Part shown: in pieces, positions 29,431 to 41,179 of the stretch | Position numbering within the stretch: position 1 is the first letter of the stretch | Layout: every line of letters starts with the position of its first letter | Assembly (NCBI GenBank): GCA_963813315.1 | Contig: CAWEYO010000003.1 | Coordinates: forward strand, 62,001 to 126,000 | Direction: 5' to 3' | DNA from: CAWEYO01 sp963813315 | GTDB lineage: Bacteria; Pseudomonadota; Alphaproteobacteria; Rhizobiales; Rhizobiaceae | DNA: 64,000 bases | The notes under the pieces: generated by a model | What the model saw: the letters and a program-made list of their open reading frames with translations, nothing else | The model's database searches: none | Told to the model about the DNA's origin: nothing | Translations under genes and position numbers: made by a program

Positions 29431-29544
29431 GCTTCTTTTTACGTAAACGTCAAACGCAGGAATGTTGCCGCTACCCGGCCTGCATTTCAAGTCCAAATGC
29501 TAAAGCGTGTTGCGTCCAATGTGATTCAGGAATGCTGGCGGGAC

Positions 29545-29704
29545 AGCGCCCCCTCTGTCCTGCCGGATATCTCCCCCGCAAGGGGGGAGATTGGCTGTCA
29601 TCGATGCCTCACTAGCCCTGCAACGTTGGCGATCAGCGAAACCCGCCGCGCAGTCTGGTCTCCCCCCTTGCGGGGGAGATGGCCGGCAGGTCAGAGGGGG
29701 GCAA
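29545..29704. repeat. Inverted repeat element with about 45-bp arms
   Basis: The left arm (29545-29592) contains CCCCCTCTGTCCTGCCGG and CTCCCCCGCAAGGGGGGAG. The right arm (29656-29704) contains CTCCCCCCTTGCGGGGGAG and CCGGCAGGTCAGAGGGGG in reverse complement. Each arm also holds its own small hairpin, and about 60 bases separate them. The element lies in the 550-bp gap between the divergent acyl-CoA dehydrogenase and GH25 genes. No ORF of note is inside. The remaining 29705-29889 stretch should hold the GH25 promoter, but I see no clear motif. Confidence 0.75.
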
Positions 29705-29889
29705 CGTAGAGCGCTTTCCTCGACGAAGGGCCGGCGGGTGAGATTGTATGCGACACGCGTTGGGAGACCATGCGCAAACACAAAGGCGTGGAGCTGCATG
29801 GCGATTCAACGAAAAGTCATTCCGCTTGATGAGCGAATCATTAACCATAATCGCGCAGGATACGTGCTTGTCCCGAGGAGTCTCCCATA

Positions 29890-31080
29890 GTGCAGCGTCC
29901 GGAGCATCTTCTCTTGCGCAGCGCATTTGTCGCATTGGCCTCGGCCTTCGCGGTCGCTGCGGCCTTGCCTGCAGACGCCTCCGACTTCTCGCAGCCCTGG
30001 TTCAGGTCCGATCGCGCCCTGGTTATTGACGCCTACGAATACAATCCCATCGACTGGCAGAGGCTCGCTACCAACAAGCGCATCATCGGTTTCATCAACA
30101 AGGCTTCGGACGGCCTTTCGCCGCCCTATGACTGCTCCGGCAACGAAACCGAAGTGAAGCTCTGCAAGGCGCTATGGAAGCGTCACGCGGTGGCGCGCGA
30201 ATTGTTCCATACGCGCAAAATCGTTGCCAAATCACTGGGTCTCGAATGGGGCGCCTATCATCTCGCACGTCCGGGCAACCCGATCGACCAAGCCAACAAC
30301 TTCCTCGATTTCGCAGAGCCCGGCCCCGACGACCTGATTGCTCTCGATATCGAGGAGAACGATCCGGCTGAATGGATGTCGCTTGAGGATGCGGAGGAAT
30401 TTTCCCGCCACGTTCACCGGCGCATCGGCCGTTTTCCGGTGCTCTACACCAATGGCGCAACCGCTGAGCACATCGCCGGCAACCGTGAAAAATACCCGCT
30501 GCTGTCACGGTTGCCGCTGTGGTACGCGCGCTACAAGCCTGAGATCGGAATGCACTTTCCCAAAGGGAACTGGCAAGGATATGCGTTGTGGCAATTCTCC
30601 TCTCAGGCAAATTGCGACGACCGCACGTGCCCGTACAGGGTCGCCGGAACGCCGAACGACATCGATGTCAACGTCGCCTCGCTGAACGCCGCTGAACTGC
30701 GCAAAGCTTGGCCCTTTGGCGGGCTGCTCGACGCGCCTGCAGAAATGATGGCGAGCGTGCCCCTGCCTATCACACGGCGGGCGGGGCTCGCCGGCAAGAA
30801 TGTCATCTTGTCCTATGCCCCCGTCGAAAAGGCCAGCGCAGCTCTGGCACTTGCCGCCGCGTTTCACGCCGGAGGCGAGCGCTATCCGTCACGCTCCAGC
30901 GCGGCACTCGAGGGCAGCGGCACATCGTTCGTGCAGGTCATCGCGGATTATTTCACTGTCCTCACGGACCGAGTGCTCACCTGGGCCGGCGCGCCAACCG
31001 ATGCGCGGGACACGCCGGCCCTTCTCGACCAGACGGTCACAGCGACAATTCCTGCCGCGGCGGGGCGGTACCAAGAGTAG
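29890..31080 (+). CDS. Exported glycoside hydrolase family 25 (lysozyme-like) protein
   Basis: This 396-residue protein starts with GTG and has a signal peptide (LLLRSAFVALASAFAVAAALPADA). The following 230 residues form a GH25 barrel: ALVIDAYEYN, KRIIGFINKASDG, EWGAYHLARPGNPIDQANNFL, LIALDIEEND with the catalytic acidic pair, FPVLYTNG and LWQFSSQ...GTPNDIDVN. GH25 enzymes cut the muramic acid-GlcNAc bond of peptidoglycan. Cysteines in DCSGNETEVKLC and NCDDRTCP suggest periplasmic disulfides. The last about 130 residues are unrecognised. It stands alone, with repeats on both sides, and its TAG stop is followed by AGCAGG, like the repeat ends elsewhere. Confidence 0.85.
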   Translation: MQRPEHLLLRSAFVALASAFAVAAALPADASDFSQPWFRSDRALVIDAYEYNPIDWQRLATNKRIIGFINKASDGLSPPYDCSGNETEVKLCKALWKRHAVARELFHTRKIVAKSLGLEWGAYHLARPGNPIDQANNFLDFAEPGPDDLIALDIEENDPAEWMSLEDAEEFSRHVHRRIGRFPVLYTNGATAEHIAGNREKYPLLSRLPLWYARYKPEIGMHFPKGNWQGYALWQFSSQANCDDRTCPYRVAGTPNDIDVNVASLNAAELRKAWPFGGLLDAPAEMMASVPLPITRRAGLAGKNVILSYAPVEKASAALALAAAFHAGGERYPSRSSAALEGSGTSFVQVIADYFTVLTDRVLTWAGAPTDARDTPALLDQTVTATIPAAAGRYQE

Positions 31081-31124
31081 AGCAGGCCGGACGGAATTGC
31101 GTAGAAAGAGAGATGCAGCGTTCG

Positions 31125-31281
31125 TCGTCATCCCTGGGCGGAGCCGAAGCGCAGCGAAGGCGTAGACCCTGGGATCCATGCCTGAATTTGGCGGCAGTGC
31201 GCGGCGGGTCCGTACTCTCGACCGCCTCGCCCACGATGAGCGTTCCGGTATGGATCCTCGGGTCAAGCCCGAGGATGACGA
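31125..31281. repeat. Dispersed 157-bp repeat, copy 1
   Basis: The unit begins TCGTCATCCCTGGGCGG and ends CAAGCCCGAGGATGACGA, so its ends are inverted relative to each other (TCGTCATCC / GGATGACGA). Inside are two BamHI-like GGATCC sites and GCGAGGCGG-type sequence. It is nearly identical to copy 2, 75 bp further on, and related to the inverted copy at 54776-54927 and the end fragment at 36723-36762. Confidence 0.85.
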
Positions 31282-31355
31282 AGTGGGGAGGGCTTCGGCC
31301 ACTCACAAGCGACAGCGATTGGCGTCCGACTCCTCGCCATCCCGCCCCACTCTCT

Positions 31356-31514
31356 TCGTCATCCCAGGGCGGAGCCGAAGCGCAGCGAAGGCGTAGACCC
31401 TGGGATCCATGCCTGAATTTGGCGGCAGTGCGCGGCGGGTCCGTACTCTCGACCGCCTCGCCCACGATGAGCGTTCCGGCATGGATCCTAGGGGCTCAAG
31501 CCCGAGGATGACGA
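31356..31514. repeat. Dispersed 157-bp repeat, copy 2
   Basis: This is a direct repeat of copy 1 with a few differences: CATCCCAGGGCGG instead of CATCCCTGGGCGG, and GGATCCTAGGGGCTCAAGCC instead of GGATCCTCGGGTCAAGCC. The two copies share the internal CTGAATTTGGCGGCAGTGCG and GATGAGCGTTCCGG. The 175 bp from here to the DUF427 start show nothing recognisable beyond a possible small imperfect palindrome. Confidence 0.85.
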
Positions 31515-31691
31515 AGCGGAGAGGTATTCGGCCGATTGCAAGCGCCCGAGACTACGCAAACGCCTGAGATTGCAAAGAGCAATTCCAGGAAAAGTGAGCG
31601 GTTCCGATTCCTTCACAGTCGGAACCGCTATAGAAGATGAGGAACAGGGCCGCTGCAACAAACGTTGTACGGAAACAATGGAGGTCACGCC

Positions 31692-32081
31692 ATGGACACG
31701 GCAAGAAATCCCTCACCCGGTTTTAAGCGCAATCCCAGCCATCGCATCACTCTGGAGCCGTTCGATGGAACGGTGAACGTCTATTTCGCGGAAGCCATTC
31801 TGGCGTCGTCAGACAAGGCCCTGGTCATGCGCGAAGGGGACTACCCGCCCGTTGTCTACATTCCCTTCAAGGACGTCTATTTCGATTTCCTGAAGCGCAC
31901 CGACACGCACTCGCATTGCCCGTTCAAGGGCGACGCGTCCTATTGGGAAGCCGTCGCGGCAGGCGAAGCCGAGAAGGATGTCATGTGGGCCTATGAGGGG
32001 CCTTACGACGAGATGCTTCGCATCCGGGACCACGGCGCCTTCTACCCGGACAAGGTCAGGATCGAGACTAGAGCAAGATGA
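31692..32081 (+). CDS. DUF427 domain protein
   Basis: This 129-residue protein has the DUF427 pattern: RITLEPFDGTVNVYFAEAILASS, then DYPPVVYIPFKDVYFDFL, then the His/Cys-rich THSHCPFKGDASYW, and AWAYEGPYD-like WAYEGPYDEM and DHGAFYPDKV. The fold is a small beta barrel of unknown function. The ATG at 31692 (MDTARNPSP) is the likely start. The normal family end is near FYPDKVRIE; the last residues TRAR and the TGA stop are encoded by the terminal repeat of the element that follows, which suggests the original end was replaced by insertion. Confidence 0.85.
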   Translation: MDTARNPSPGFKRNPSHRITLEPFDGTVNVYFAEAILASSDKALVMREGDYPPVVYIPFKDVYFDFLKRTDTHSHCPFKGDASYWEAVAAGEAEKDVMWAYEGPYDEMLRIRDHGAFYPDKVRIETRAR

Positions 32082-32424
32082 GGTTAGGCATGGTCAATTC
32101 TGTTTCTCGGGCGGCAAGGCGATCCTCGAGGAGGGTCGCGACGGTCGATGGGGTTCCATCGGCCGAGCGAGCTGACAAAGTGGGCGCCCGCCGCCCGGAA
32201 ACCCTGCCCGTTGGCTTGCCTCTGGCAAACCAACAATCAGACAAACCCTGCCGGTCGAACTTATCCCGTTTCGCAGAAACGGGGTTCGACCGGTGGGCCG
32301 GGTTAATTTGCGCCAAATCCTTCGGGCTCCGGCTCGGCCGTACCCCGGTACGACCGTCGCCGAACCCCTCGACCTTGGCGCAAATTTCCTCCGGCAGAAT
32401 GACCAGACCTAATCTCATCTTGCT

Positions 32425-32427
<3 letters not shown>
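32069..32427. mobile_element. MITE-like element with 27-bp terminal inverted repeats and TA ends
   Basis: The left end (32069-32095) starts TAGAGCAAGATGAGG and the right end (32401-32427) finishes CTCATCTTGCTCTA; they match at 24 of 27 positions as inverted repeats. Both begin with TA, as expected for TA-targeting elements of the IS630/mariner type. The 359 bp have no credible gene. Inside are a near-perfect hairpin at 32251-32293 (10-bp outer and 8-bp inner stem with a TTAT bulge) and a 12-bp stem pairing 32305-32316 with 32375-32386 around a further GC-rich hairpin. It lies exactly between the convergent DUF427 and ppdK genes and supplies both stop codons. Confidence 0.7.
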
Positions 32428-35097
<2,670 letters not shown>

Positions 35098-35266
35098 CCA
35101 CGCTCCCCTCACGACCGCGACTGGCAGAAGGTACCGGCAAAGCCGGGATCAGTGATGAGCGATAGGATGCTGCGCTGCGAAAGGCAACCCGCCGCCGACG
35201 TCAAACCCGCTTCGAATCGATTAGCAAGGGCTCGCCGCGCCTCACGAAACCAACCGCGACGATCGC
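35098..35266. other. Region upstream of ppdK, no recognised feature
   Basis: These 169 bp precede the ppdK start and should hold its promoter. I see no coding frame, clear promoter hexamers or structured RNA. The stretch ends at the mosaic repeat starting near 35267. Confidence 0.4.
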
Positions 35267-35372
35267 TAGAGCAGCGGACGCACCGATGGAATCAGTGCTG
35301 CTGCTCTATTTGTTTGTTTGAGCATCGGATTTTCCCCGAAGCCGGTTCGCACTTTCGGGTCCGATGCTCTAG
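35267..35372. repeat. Mosaic palindromic repeat, modules A + B
   Basis: Module A (35267-35312) runs TAGAGCAGCGGACGCACC to GTGCTGCTGCTCTA and is the reverse complement of the element at 5106-5170. Module B (35320-35371) is a palindrome with arms GAGCATCGGA and TCCGATGCTC enclosing CCGGTTCGCACTTTCGGG. The order A-B is the same as at 6598-6699. It lies between ppdK and tRNA-Gln. Confidence 0.8.
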
Positions 35373-35450
35373 TCGAATGCCAACGACCGGATTGTGCTTT
35401 CCAGTCTGTCTCAATATAAGACGGGCCGTTCCGACTCGCGTGTTGGCATA

Positions 35451-35526
<76 letters not shown>

Positions 35527-35570
35527 AGATAGCTTCGAAATCCGTCCCTTCGCATGCAGCCACATCGGGT

Positions 35571-35622
35571 TGGAGCATCGGAGCCGAAAGTGGGCATCGG
35601 TTTCGGGAAAAATCCGATGCTC
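35571..35622. repeat. Palindromic repeat module B
   Basis: Arms GGAGCATCGG and CCGATGCTCC enclose a core with GCCGAAAGTGGGCATCGG and TTTCGGG. It lies 45 bp after tRNA-Gln and may fold into a terminator-like hairpin for it, but a T-run is absent. The 119 bp from here to the glycosyltransferase start hold nothing I recognise. Confidence 0.75.
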
Positions 35623-35741
35623 CAGAGATTTGAGGGCCAAGTGTGTAAAGGTCGGGAACGGCGCGGAAGTGACCGTCATGGCAGCCGGGATCACTGGCGT
35701 CATGTTCAGATCCCGCCGCAGATCGGAGACGGACGAATTCG

Positions 35742-36683
35742 GTGATTGATTGGCTGCTGGTTGCCCGATCCAACAATTACGGACTGACGCGCGATGCCCA
35801 GATCCTGGCCGAGGCGATCGAAGCCGCCGGCGGGACCAGCGCCTTCGCCGAGACGCGTCAACGCGGCGTGGTCGATCGCCTGATGCGGCGCAAGCGTGCC
35901 GAACGCATCCTTCATATCGAGCGCGTGTTCCCCCGCTGGTTTTCAGCGGCGAACGAAAACTGGCTTGTCCCCAATCAGGAGCGGTTTCCGCGCCGCCATC
36001 TTGCGCGGCTGCGCCGCATCGACCGTGTTTTGGCGAAAACACGCCACGCAGAAGCGATATTCTCCGCATTGAAGGTTCCCGTCACATATCTCGGATTCAC
36101 CTCCCAGGATCGCTTCGATGCGGCCGTGACGAAGGACTGGGATCGCTTCTTCCATCTCGCCGGAGGCAGTACTGTCAAAGGAACCGAGGACGTGATCGCG
36201 CTTTGGGAGGCCCATCCCCACTGGCCGGAACTGGTGCTCGTGCAGAAGCAGGCCAACGCCCCCGCGCGCGTGCCTCCCAATGTCACGCTGGTCTCGGGCT
36301 ATATCGACGATCTTGAGTTGCGTAAGCTGCAAAACGCATGCGGCGTCCACCTCTGCCCGTCACGATCCGAGGGCTGGGGCCACCATATTCTTGAAGCAAT
36401 GTCTGCCGCGTCCGTGGTCGTGGTTACCGATGCTCCTCCCATGAACGAGCATGTCGACGAGAAATGCGGCGTTCTCGTCTCGGCCACCCGTTCGGAGCCG
36501 CGGCATCTAGGCACCAACTTCTTCATCGACCGGCGCGCACTTGCCGAGGCAATCGATCGCCTGATTTCCATGTCCGACAGCGCCAAGATAAAACTCGGCG
36601 TCGCCGCGCGCGACCGCTACCGGGAAATCGACCGCGACTTTCGCGAGCGGACACAGGCGATCCTGAGCGCATGGCCGCGGTAG
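35742..36683 (+). CDS. Glycosyltransferase, GT4-like
   Basis: This 313-residue protein has a GT-B fold. The C-terminal half contains the GT4 donor-binding pattern CPSRSEGWGHHILEAMSAASVVV (EX7E type, with Glu near residues 212 and 220), preceded by NVTLVSGYIDDLELRKLQNACGV. The N-terminal half begins DWLLVARSNNYGLTRDAQILAEA. It probably transfers a sugar to a surface polysaccharide or small acceptor; the substrate is unknown. GTG at 35742 is used as start, with CGGAG about 15 bases upstream; no nearby ATG fits. It converges on smc with a repeat fragment in between. Confidence 0.82.
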   Translation: MIDWLLVARSNNYGLTRDAQILAEAIEAAGGTSAFAETRQRGVVDRLMRRKRAERILHIERVFPRWFSAANENWLVPNQERFPRRHLARLRRIDRVLAKTRHAEAIFSALKVPVTYLGFTSQDRFDAAVTKDWDRFFHLAGGSTVKGTEDVIALWEAHPHWPELVLVQKQANAPARVPPNVTLVSGYIDDLELRKLQNACGVHLCPSRSEGWGHHILEAMSAASVVVVTDAPPMNEHVDEKCGVLVSATRSEPRHLGTNFFIDRRALAEAIDRLISMSDSAKIKLGVAARDRYREIDRDFRERTQAILSAWPR

Positions 36684-36722
36684 CGAACACCCGTGTTGCC
36701 CCGCGCACTTCGTTTTTCGTGT

Positions 36723-36762
36723 CCGGCATGGATCCTAGGGGCTCAAGCCCGAGGATGACGAT
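36723..36762. repeat. End fragment of the 157-bp dispersed repeat
   Basis: CCGGCATGGATCCTAGGGGC and CTCAAGCCCGAGGATGACGA match the right end of copy 2 at 31356-31514. GGGCTCAAGCCC and CATCC/GGATG form small palindromes. The fragment sits between the convergent glycosyltransferase and smc genes. Confidence 0.75.
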
Positions 36763-36811
36763 GCGGGGAGGACTTCAGCTAACCTCCAACGCCAGCGATT
36801 GAAGCTCTGGA

Positions 36812-39800
36812 TCAGCTTGCTTCGCGCAACTCCTCTGCTTCCTGCAGATCGACGGAGACGAGCTGGCTGACACCCTGCTCGGCCATGGTGACGCCGAACA
36901 GACGGTTCATGCGTGCCATGGTGATCGGATTGTGGGTGATGATGACAAAGCGGGTTTCCGTCGTTTTCGTCATCTCGTCCATCAGGTTGCAGAAGCGCTC
37001 GACATTGTGATCGTCGAGCGGCGCGTCGACCTCGTCGAGAACGCAGATTGGCGCCGGGTTGGTCAGGAACACCGCGAAAATCAGCGCCAACGCCGTCAGC
37101 GCCTGTTCGCCGCCGGAAAGCAGCGTCATCGTCTGCGGTTTCTTGCCGGGCGGGCGCGCCAGGATTTCGAGGCCAGCCTCAAGCGGATCGTCCAATTCGA
37201 CGAGCTGCAGCTCCGCCGTGCCGCCGCCGAACAGATGAGCGAACAGCCGCTGGAAATGGCCGTTGACGACGTCGAATGCAGAAAGCAGCCGCTCGCGCCC
37301 CTCGCGGTTCAGGCTCTGGATCGCCTGGCGGAGCTTGCGGATTGCCTCGATGACATCCTCACGTTCGGAAATGATCGTCTCCAGGCGCTCGGAAAGTTCC
37401 TTCTGTTCTTCCTCCGCCCGCAGGTTGACCGCTCCCAGCCGCTCGCGTTCGATTTTAAGCCTTTCCAGGCGGCGTTCGATCTCGCTCATGTCCGGCAGGG
37501 GGCTGTCCGGCTCCAGCTCGGCATGTCGAATGACCAGGTACGGCGCTACATTCAGCGCTTCCTGGATGCGAACCTCGACCTCCTTGCGACGGTCGTCGGC
37601 GGCGGTCAGGCGCTCCTCGGCGCGGGCGCGGCCCTCGCGCGCTTCGGCCAGCGTCTGGATTGCTGCTGTCGCCGCCTTGTCGAGCGCTGCCTGCCTGTTC
37701 TCGGCCTCCTGCAGCCGATCGGCTGCCGCTTTGCGCAGCGCCTCCGCTTCGGAAAGCTGTGACAGCAGCGCCCGCCGCCGCGTATCGATCTCGTCAGGCG
37801 CGTCGGCAAGCGTTTCCTGTTCCCGCACTGCCTCGACGCGGCGTTCGGCAAGGGACGCGATCTGACGGTCGGCGTTCTCGGCGCGTGCCGTCCAGCTCTT
37901 GCGCTCGGCTGCAATCGCTTCCAGCCGCCGCCCACGTGCTTCAGCCTCGCGCTTCAGGCCATCATGGGCAGCTCGTGCGTCGGCGAGCGCCAGCCGGTCG
38001 CGCGCCACTTCAGCGGCTTTTCCGTCAAGCCGCGATTGCAGGCTGCCCGGATCGGGTGCGCTGGCGAACAGCGTTTCAGCCTCGCCGAAGGCTCTATTGG
38101 CCTCGGCATGGCTCTCGGCTACACGAACGCGCGCTTCACGGAGCGCGGCGTCCCGGCTCGACAGTTCGCCCGCGGCCTTTTCCGCGCGCGCCAATGCGTC
38201 ACGCGCCTCGCCGACCGCATGTTGTGCGTCTCGCCAGGTTTGGCGCGCCGCCCCCTCAGCCTCGCTGGCCTGCCTGACCGCGCTCTCGGCGCCGGCCAGC
38301 GCGCTTTCCGCCTGGCGAAGTCGCGTGGTCGCGGCAACGGCGTCAGCGTCGAGCTCGGCCAGCCGGTTCTTCTGCGCCAGCCGCTGCGCCGCCGGTGTCG
38401 GTGCGTCGGCGCTCGCCGTGAACCCGTCCCAGCGCCAGATCGCGCCCTCGCGGCTGACCAGGCGCTGGCCCGGCTTCAACGAGGCCTGCAGTCGTGCGCC
38501 GTCAGCCGTCTCGACTATGCCGACCTGCCGCAGCCGCCGCTCAAGCTGGCGCGGCGCGCGGACGACTTCCATCAGCGATTTTATGCCCGCTGGCAGGACC
38601 GGGTCCCCGGCGTCCGGGGCGACGTCGCCCCAATGTGCGGGAGCGCTGCGGTCGAGCGGGATATCGAGGTCTTCACCGAGAGCCGCGCCCAAGGCAGTCT
38701 CAAAGCCGCGCTCAACCTTGACCTGTTCGAGGACAGACGGGAAAAGGCCGCCCGAAGCGGAATTCAAGACCTTTGCAAGGGTTCGCGCCTCGGTTTCGAT
38801 GCGGGCGAGTTCGGCCCTCGCCTCCTGCAAGGGCGGGCGGAGTGCGGCTTCGCGCAGACGCGCTTCCGCAACCGCTTTTTCCACCGAAACGGCCCTCGCT
38901 TCAGCACTTTCCAACGCGGTCGCCGCCTCTTCCGCGGCGAGGCGTTTCTCGGCAGGGTCGGCCAGCCCGCTTACTCTCGACGCGATTTCGGCGACCTCGC
39001 GATCGATATCGGCAAGCTGGCGTGCCGCCCGCTCGCGCCGGTCGGCCGCGTCACGCATGGCGCGCTCGGCCTGGCTGCGCGCGGCCGAGGCTTCGGCGCG
39101 CTCCGCCGTGAGCACGGCCAGAGCCCTCTCGCTCAGAGTGAGCTTCCCGGAGGCTTCCTCGAGCGCGGCCAGCGCATTGGTCTCGCGCTCGGCTGCTGCC
39201 GCGCCGTCCGAACCCAGTATTGCCTCTTCTGTGGTAAGCCGCTGCAGGGTCTCGGCATTGTCGCGCACCATCTGCTCTTCGCGGGAGATATCGGCGTTCA
39301 ATTGCAAGAGCCGCTTCTCGATCTCGGCCTGACGGGCGCGGATGCGGCCAGCCTCCTCCTCGATCTGCGCCCGCGCGATCGACAACCGCTGGAAGGCCGC
39401 GGCCGACTGGGCTTCAGCGTCCCGCAACGCGGGCAGCCGATGCGCACCGACTGCCTGCTCCCTGGCGGCATTCATCTGCTCGGCCGCGCGGTCGGCAACC
39501 GCTACCGTCGAGGAGGCAAGCGCCGATTTGGCCTCCGCCTCCTGCGCCTTGGCAAGGGTCCAGCGCAGATGAAATAGCGTCGCCTCCGCCTTGCGGATGT
39601 CGGCGGAAAGGTTCTTGAAGCGGGACGCCTGGCGCGCCTGCCGTCTCAGGTTGTCGATCTGGCCTTCGAGTTCGCGCACCACGTCGTCGAGGCGCTCGAC
39701 ATTCTGCTCGGCCGAGCGCAGCCTTAGTTCCGCTTCGTGCCGCCGCGTATGCAGGCCGGATATGCCGGCTGCTTCTTCGAGAAGCGCCCGGCGCGCCTGC

Positions 39801-40270
39801 GGCTTGGCCTGGATCAGCTCGCCGATGCGGCCTTGCCCCACCATGGAGGGCGAGCGGGCGCCGGTCGACTGGTCGGCGAACAGAAGCTGCACGTCCTTGG
39901 CGCGTGCTTCCTTGCCGTTGATGCGGTAGACGGAGCCCGCTTCCCGCTCGATGCGGCGGGAAACCTGCAATTCATCAGTGTCGTTGAAAAGGGCCGGTGC
40001 GGTGCGGTCGGCATTGTCGAGGAACAATGTCACTTCCGCCGTATTGCGTGCGGGGCGGGTGGCCGAGCCGGAGAAGATAACGTCGTCCATGCCGGAGGCG
40101 CGCATGTTCTTGTAGGAACTTTCGCCCATTACCCATCGCAAGGCTTCGACCAGGTTGGACTTGCCGCAACCGTTCGGCCCGACGATGCCGGTCAATCCGC
40201 GTTCGATTACGAACTCGCCAGTCTCGACGAATGATTTGAAACCGAGAAGGCGCAGCCGGGAAAATTTCAT
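36812..40270 (-). CDS. smc: Chromosome segregation protein SMC
   Basis: This 1152-residue protein has an N-terminal ATPase half with Walker A GPNGCGKSNLVEAL near residue 32. A long Ala/Glu/Arg-rich coiled coil follows, then a hinge at about residues 500-640 and a second coiled coil. The C-terminal ATPase half has signature LLSGGEQALTALALIF and Walker B PICVLDEVDAPLDD near residue 1080. SMC, with ScpA and ScpB, forms a condensin that organises newly replicated chromosomes. The coiled-coil arms create many open antisense frames, which I treat as shadows. It is the first of a leftward smc-dsbA-like pair, in reverse order, separated by a repeat. Confidence 0.96.
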   Translation of the reverse strand: MKFSRLRLLGFKSFVETGEFVIERGLTGIVGPNGCGKSNLVEALRWVMGESSYKNMRASGMDDVIFSGSATRPARNTAEVTLFLDNADRTAPALFNDTDELQVSRRIEREAGSVYRINGKEARAKDVQLLFADQSTGARSPSMVGQGRIGELIQAKPQARRALLEEAAGISGLHTRRHEAELRLRSAEQNVERLDDVVRELEGQIDNLRRQARQASRFKNLSADIRKAEATLFHLRWTLAKAQEAEAKSALASSTVAVADRAAEQMNAAREQAVGAHRLPALRDAEAQSAAAFQRLSIARAQIEEEAGRIRARQAEIEKRLLQLNADISREEQMVRDNAETLQRLTTEEAILGSDGAAAAERETNALAALEEASGKLTLSERALAVLTAERAEASAARSQAERAMRDAADRRERAARQLADIDREVAEIASRVSGLADPAEKRLAAEEAATALESAEARAVSVEKAVAEARLREAALRPPLQEARAELARIETEARTLAKVLNSASGGLFPSVLEQVKVERGFETALGAALGEDLDIPLDRSAPAHWGDVAPDAGDPVLPAGIKSLMEVVRAPRQLERRLRQVGIVETADGARLQASLKPGQRLVSREGAIWRWDGFTASADAPTPAAQRLAQKNRLAELDADAVAATTRLRQAESALAGAESAVRQASEAEGAARQTWRDAQHAVGEARDALARAEKAAGELSSRDAALREARVRVAESHAEANRAFGEAETLFASAPDPGSLQSRLDGKAAEVARDRLALADARAAHDGLKREAEARGRRLEAIAAERKSWTARAENADRQIASLAERRVEAVREQETLADAPDEIDTRRRALLSQLSEAEALRKAAADRLQEAENRQAALDKAATAAIQTLAEAREGRARAEERLTAADDRRKEVEVRIQEALNVAPYLVIRHAELEPDSPLPDMSEIERRLERLKIERERLGAVNLRAEEEQKELSERLETIISEREDVIEAIRKLRQAIQSLNREGRERLLSAFDVVNGHFQRLFAHLFGGGTAELQLVELDDPLEAGLEILARPPGKKPQTMTLLSGGEQALTALALIFAVFLTNPAPICVLDEVDAPLDDHNVERFCNLMDEMTKTTETRFVIITHNPITMARMNRLFGVTMAEQGVSQLVSVDLQEAEELREAS

Positions 40271-40320
40271 CCAAGCGGTCCCGTGCGTGCGGCCGCGCGG
40301 GAACGCGGAATTTCAGTCAG

Positions 40321-40475
40321 GCTCTCAGTGCCTGCCCGAAAATTCGCCGGAGCGGGCTGCAAATGGCGCTTTTTGCGCTGCCGGTGCTCACGTACCCAAA
40401 TGTACGCTGCGCTCCGGTTCTCAAAATCACCATTTTCGCCACGCCCCAGCGAATTTTAAGTCAGACACTCAGAGC
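40321..40475. repeat. Dispersed inverted repeat element (155 bp)
   Basis: The left end GCTCTCAGTGCCTGCCC-GAAAATTCGC and the right end GCGAATTTTAAGTCAG-ACACTCAGAGC are imperfect inverted repeats of about 27 bp. Inside is a second palindrome, GCTCACGTACCC...AATGTACGCTGCGC. One half of the element recurs at 29378-29430 and 59171-59220. It fills the gap between smc and the DsbA-like gene and carries the latter's TGA stop codon (40469-40471). Confidence 0.7.
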
Positions 40476-41179
40476 ATGCCGTCGATGATCGCCGACATTT
40501 GTTCAATCGACAGGGCTCCCGGATATCTGTTTCCGTTTATGAAGAAAGTAGGCGTGGAATCGACGCCGAAGTCCTTCGACCCGCGTTGGCTGACTGCTCT
40601 CACATCTTCCAGAAGTTTCTGGTTGGTCAAGCAGGCCTCGAAAAACTCCTGTGAAAAACCGGCAAGTTTAGCGATCTGCAGCAATGCAGCCTTGGCATCA
40701 TCGACCGTCGCCCAGGTCTGCTGCTGCTTGAACAGCACTTCGACCATCGCGAAGTAGTTGTCATTCGAGCAGCGGGCAAGCATGAAGCCGGCTTCCGCGC
40801 GTGGGTCGAATGGGAACTCGCGGAAGACGAGACGCGCCTTGCCGGTGTCGATGTATTTCTTCTTCAGCTCGGGCAGCGTCGTCTCGTGGAAATGCGCGCA
40901 GTGCGGACATGTCATCGACGCATATTCGACGATCGTCACCGGTGCATCTTCCTTGCCCAGCGCCTTTTCGGGCAGCGGCCCCGCTTCCATCAGCTTGGCA
41001 ATTTCGACCGTTCCCTCCGGCTTCGGCGTCTCGACCGCCTTCGCGGGCTGTTCCGCCGGCTTCGCGGCATCCTGCGCGGCAGCCTTATCGGCATCGTCGC
41101 TGCACGATGCCAGCATGACTGCCGCCGGCAATGCGAGCAGCGAGCCAAGAACTGTTCTGCGCGGAACGGAACGAAGCAT
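40469..41179 (-). CDS. DsbA-family thiol oxidoreductase, lipoprotein
   Basis: This 236-residue protein has a twin-Arg-like, hydrophobic leader (SVPRRTVLGSLLALPAAVM) ending in the lipobox LASC, so it is probably membrane-anchored in the periplasm. A Pro/Ala/Lys-rich linker precedes a thioredoxin fold with an inserted helical domain: VTIVEYASMTCPHCAHF with the active-site CPHC near residue 100, and cis-Pro loop DSTPTFFINGNRY. It likely oxidises or isomerises disulfides of exported proteins. The start at 41179 was chosen so the leader is of normal length; 41200 and 41242 are upstream alternatives. Its stop codon lies in a repeat element. Confidence 0.85.
   Translation of the reverse strand: MLRSVPRRTVLGSLLALPAAVMLASCSDDADKAAAQDAAKPAEQPAKAVETPKPEGTVEIAKLMEAGPLPEKALGKEDAPVTIVEYASMTCPHCAHFHETTLPELKKKYIDTGKARLVFREFPFDPRAEAGFMLARCSNDNYFAMVEVLFKQQQTWATVDDAKAALLQIAKLAGFSQEFFEACLTNQKLLEDVRAVSQRGSKDFGVDSTPTFFINGNRYPGALSIEQMSAIIDGML

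Noticed and set aside
37899..39577. Long open frames of 477 and 537 codons antisense to smc
   Set aside because: They are mirror frames of the Ala/Glu/Arg-rich coiled-coil region of smc. Their composition is Ser/Arg-rich without motifs.
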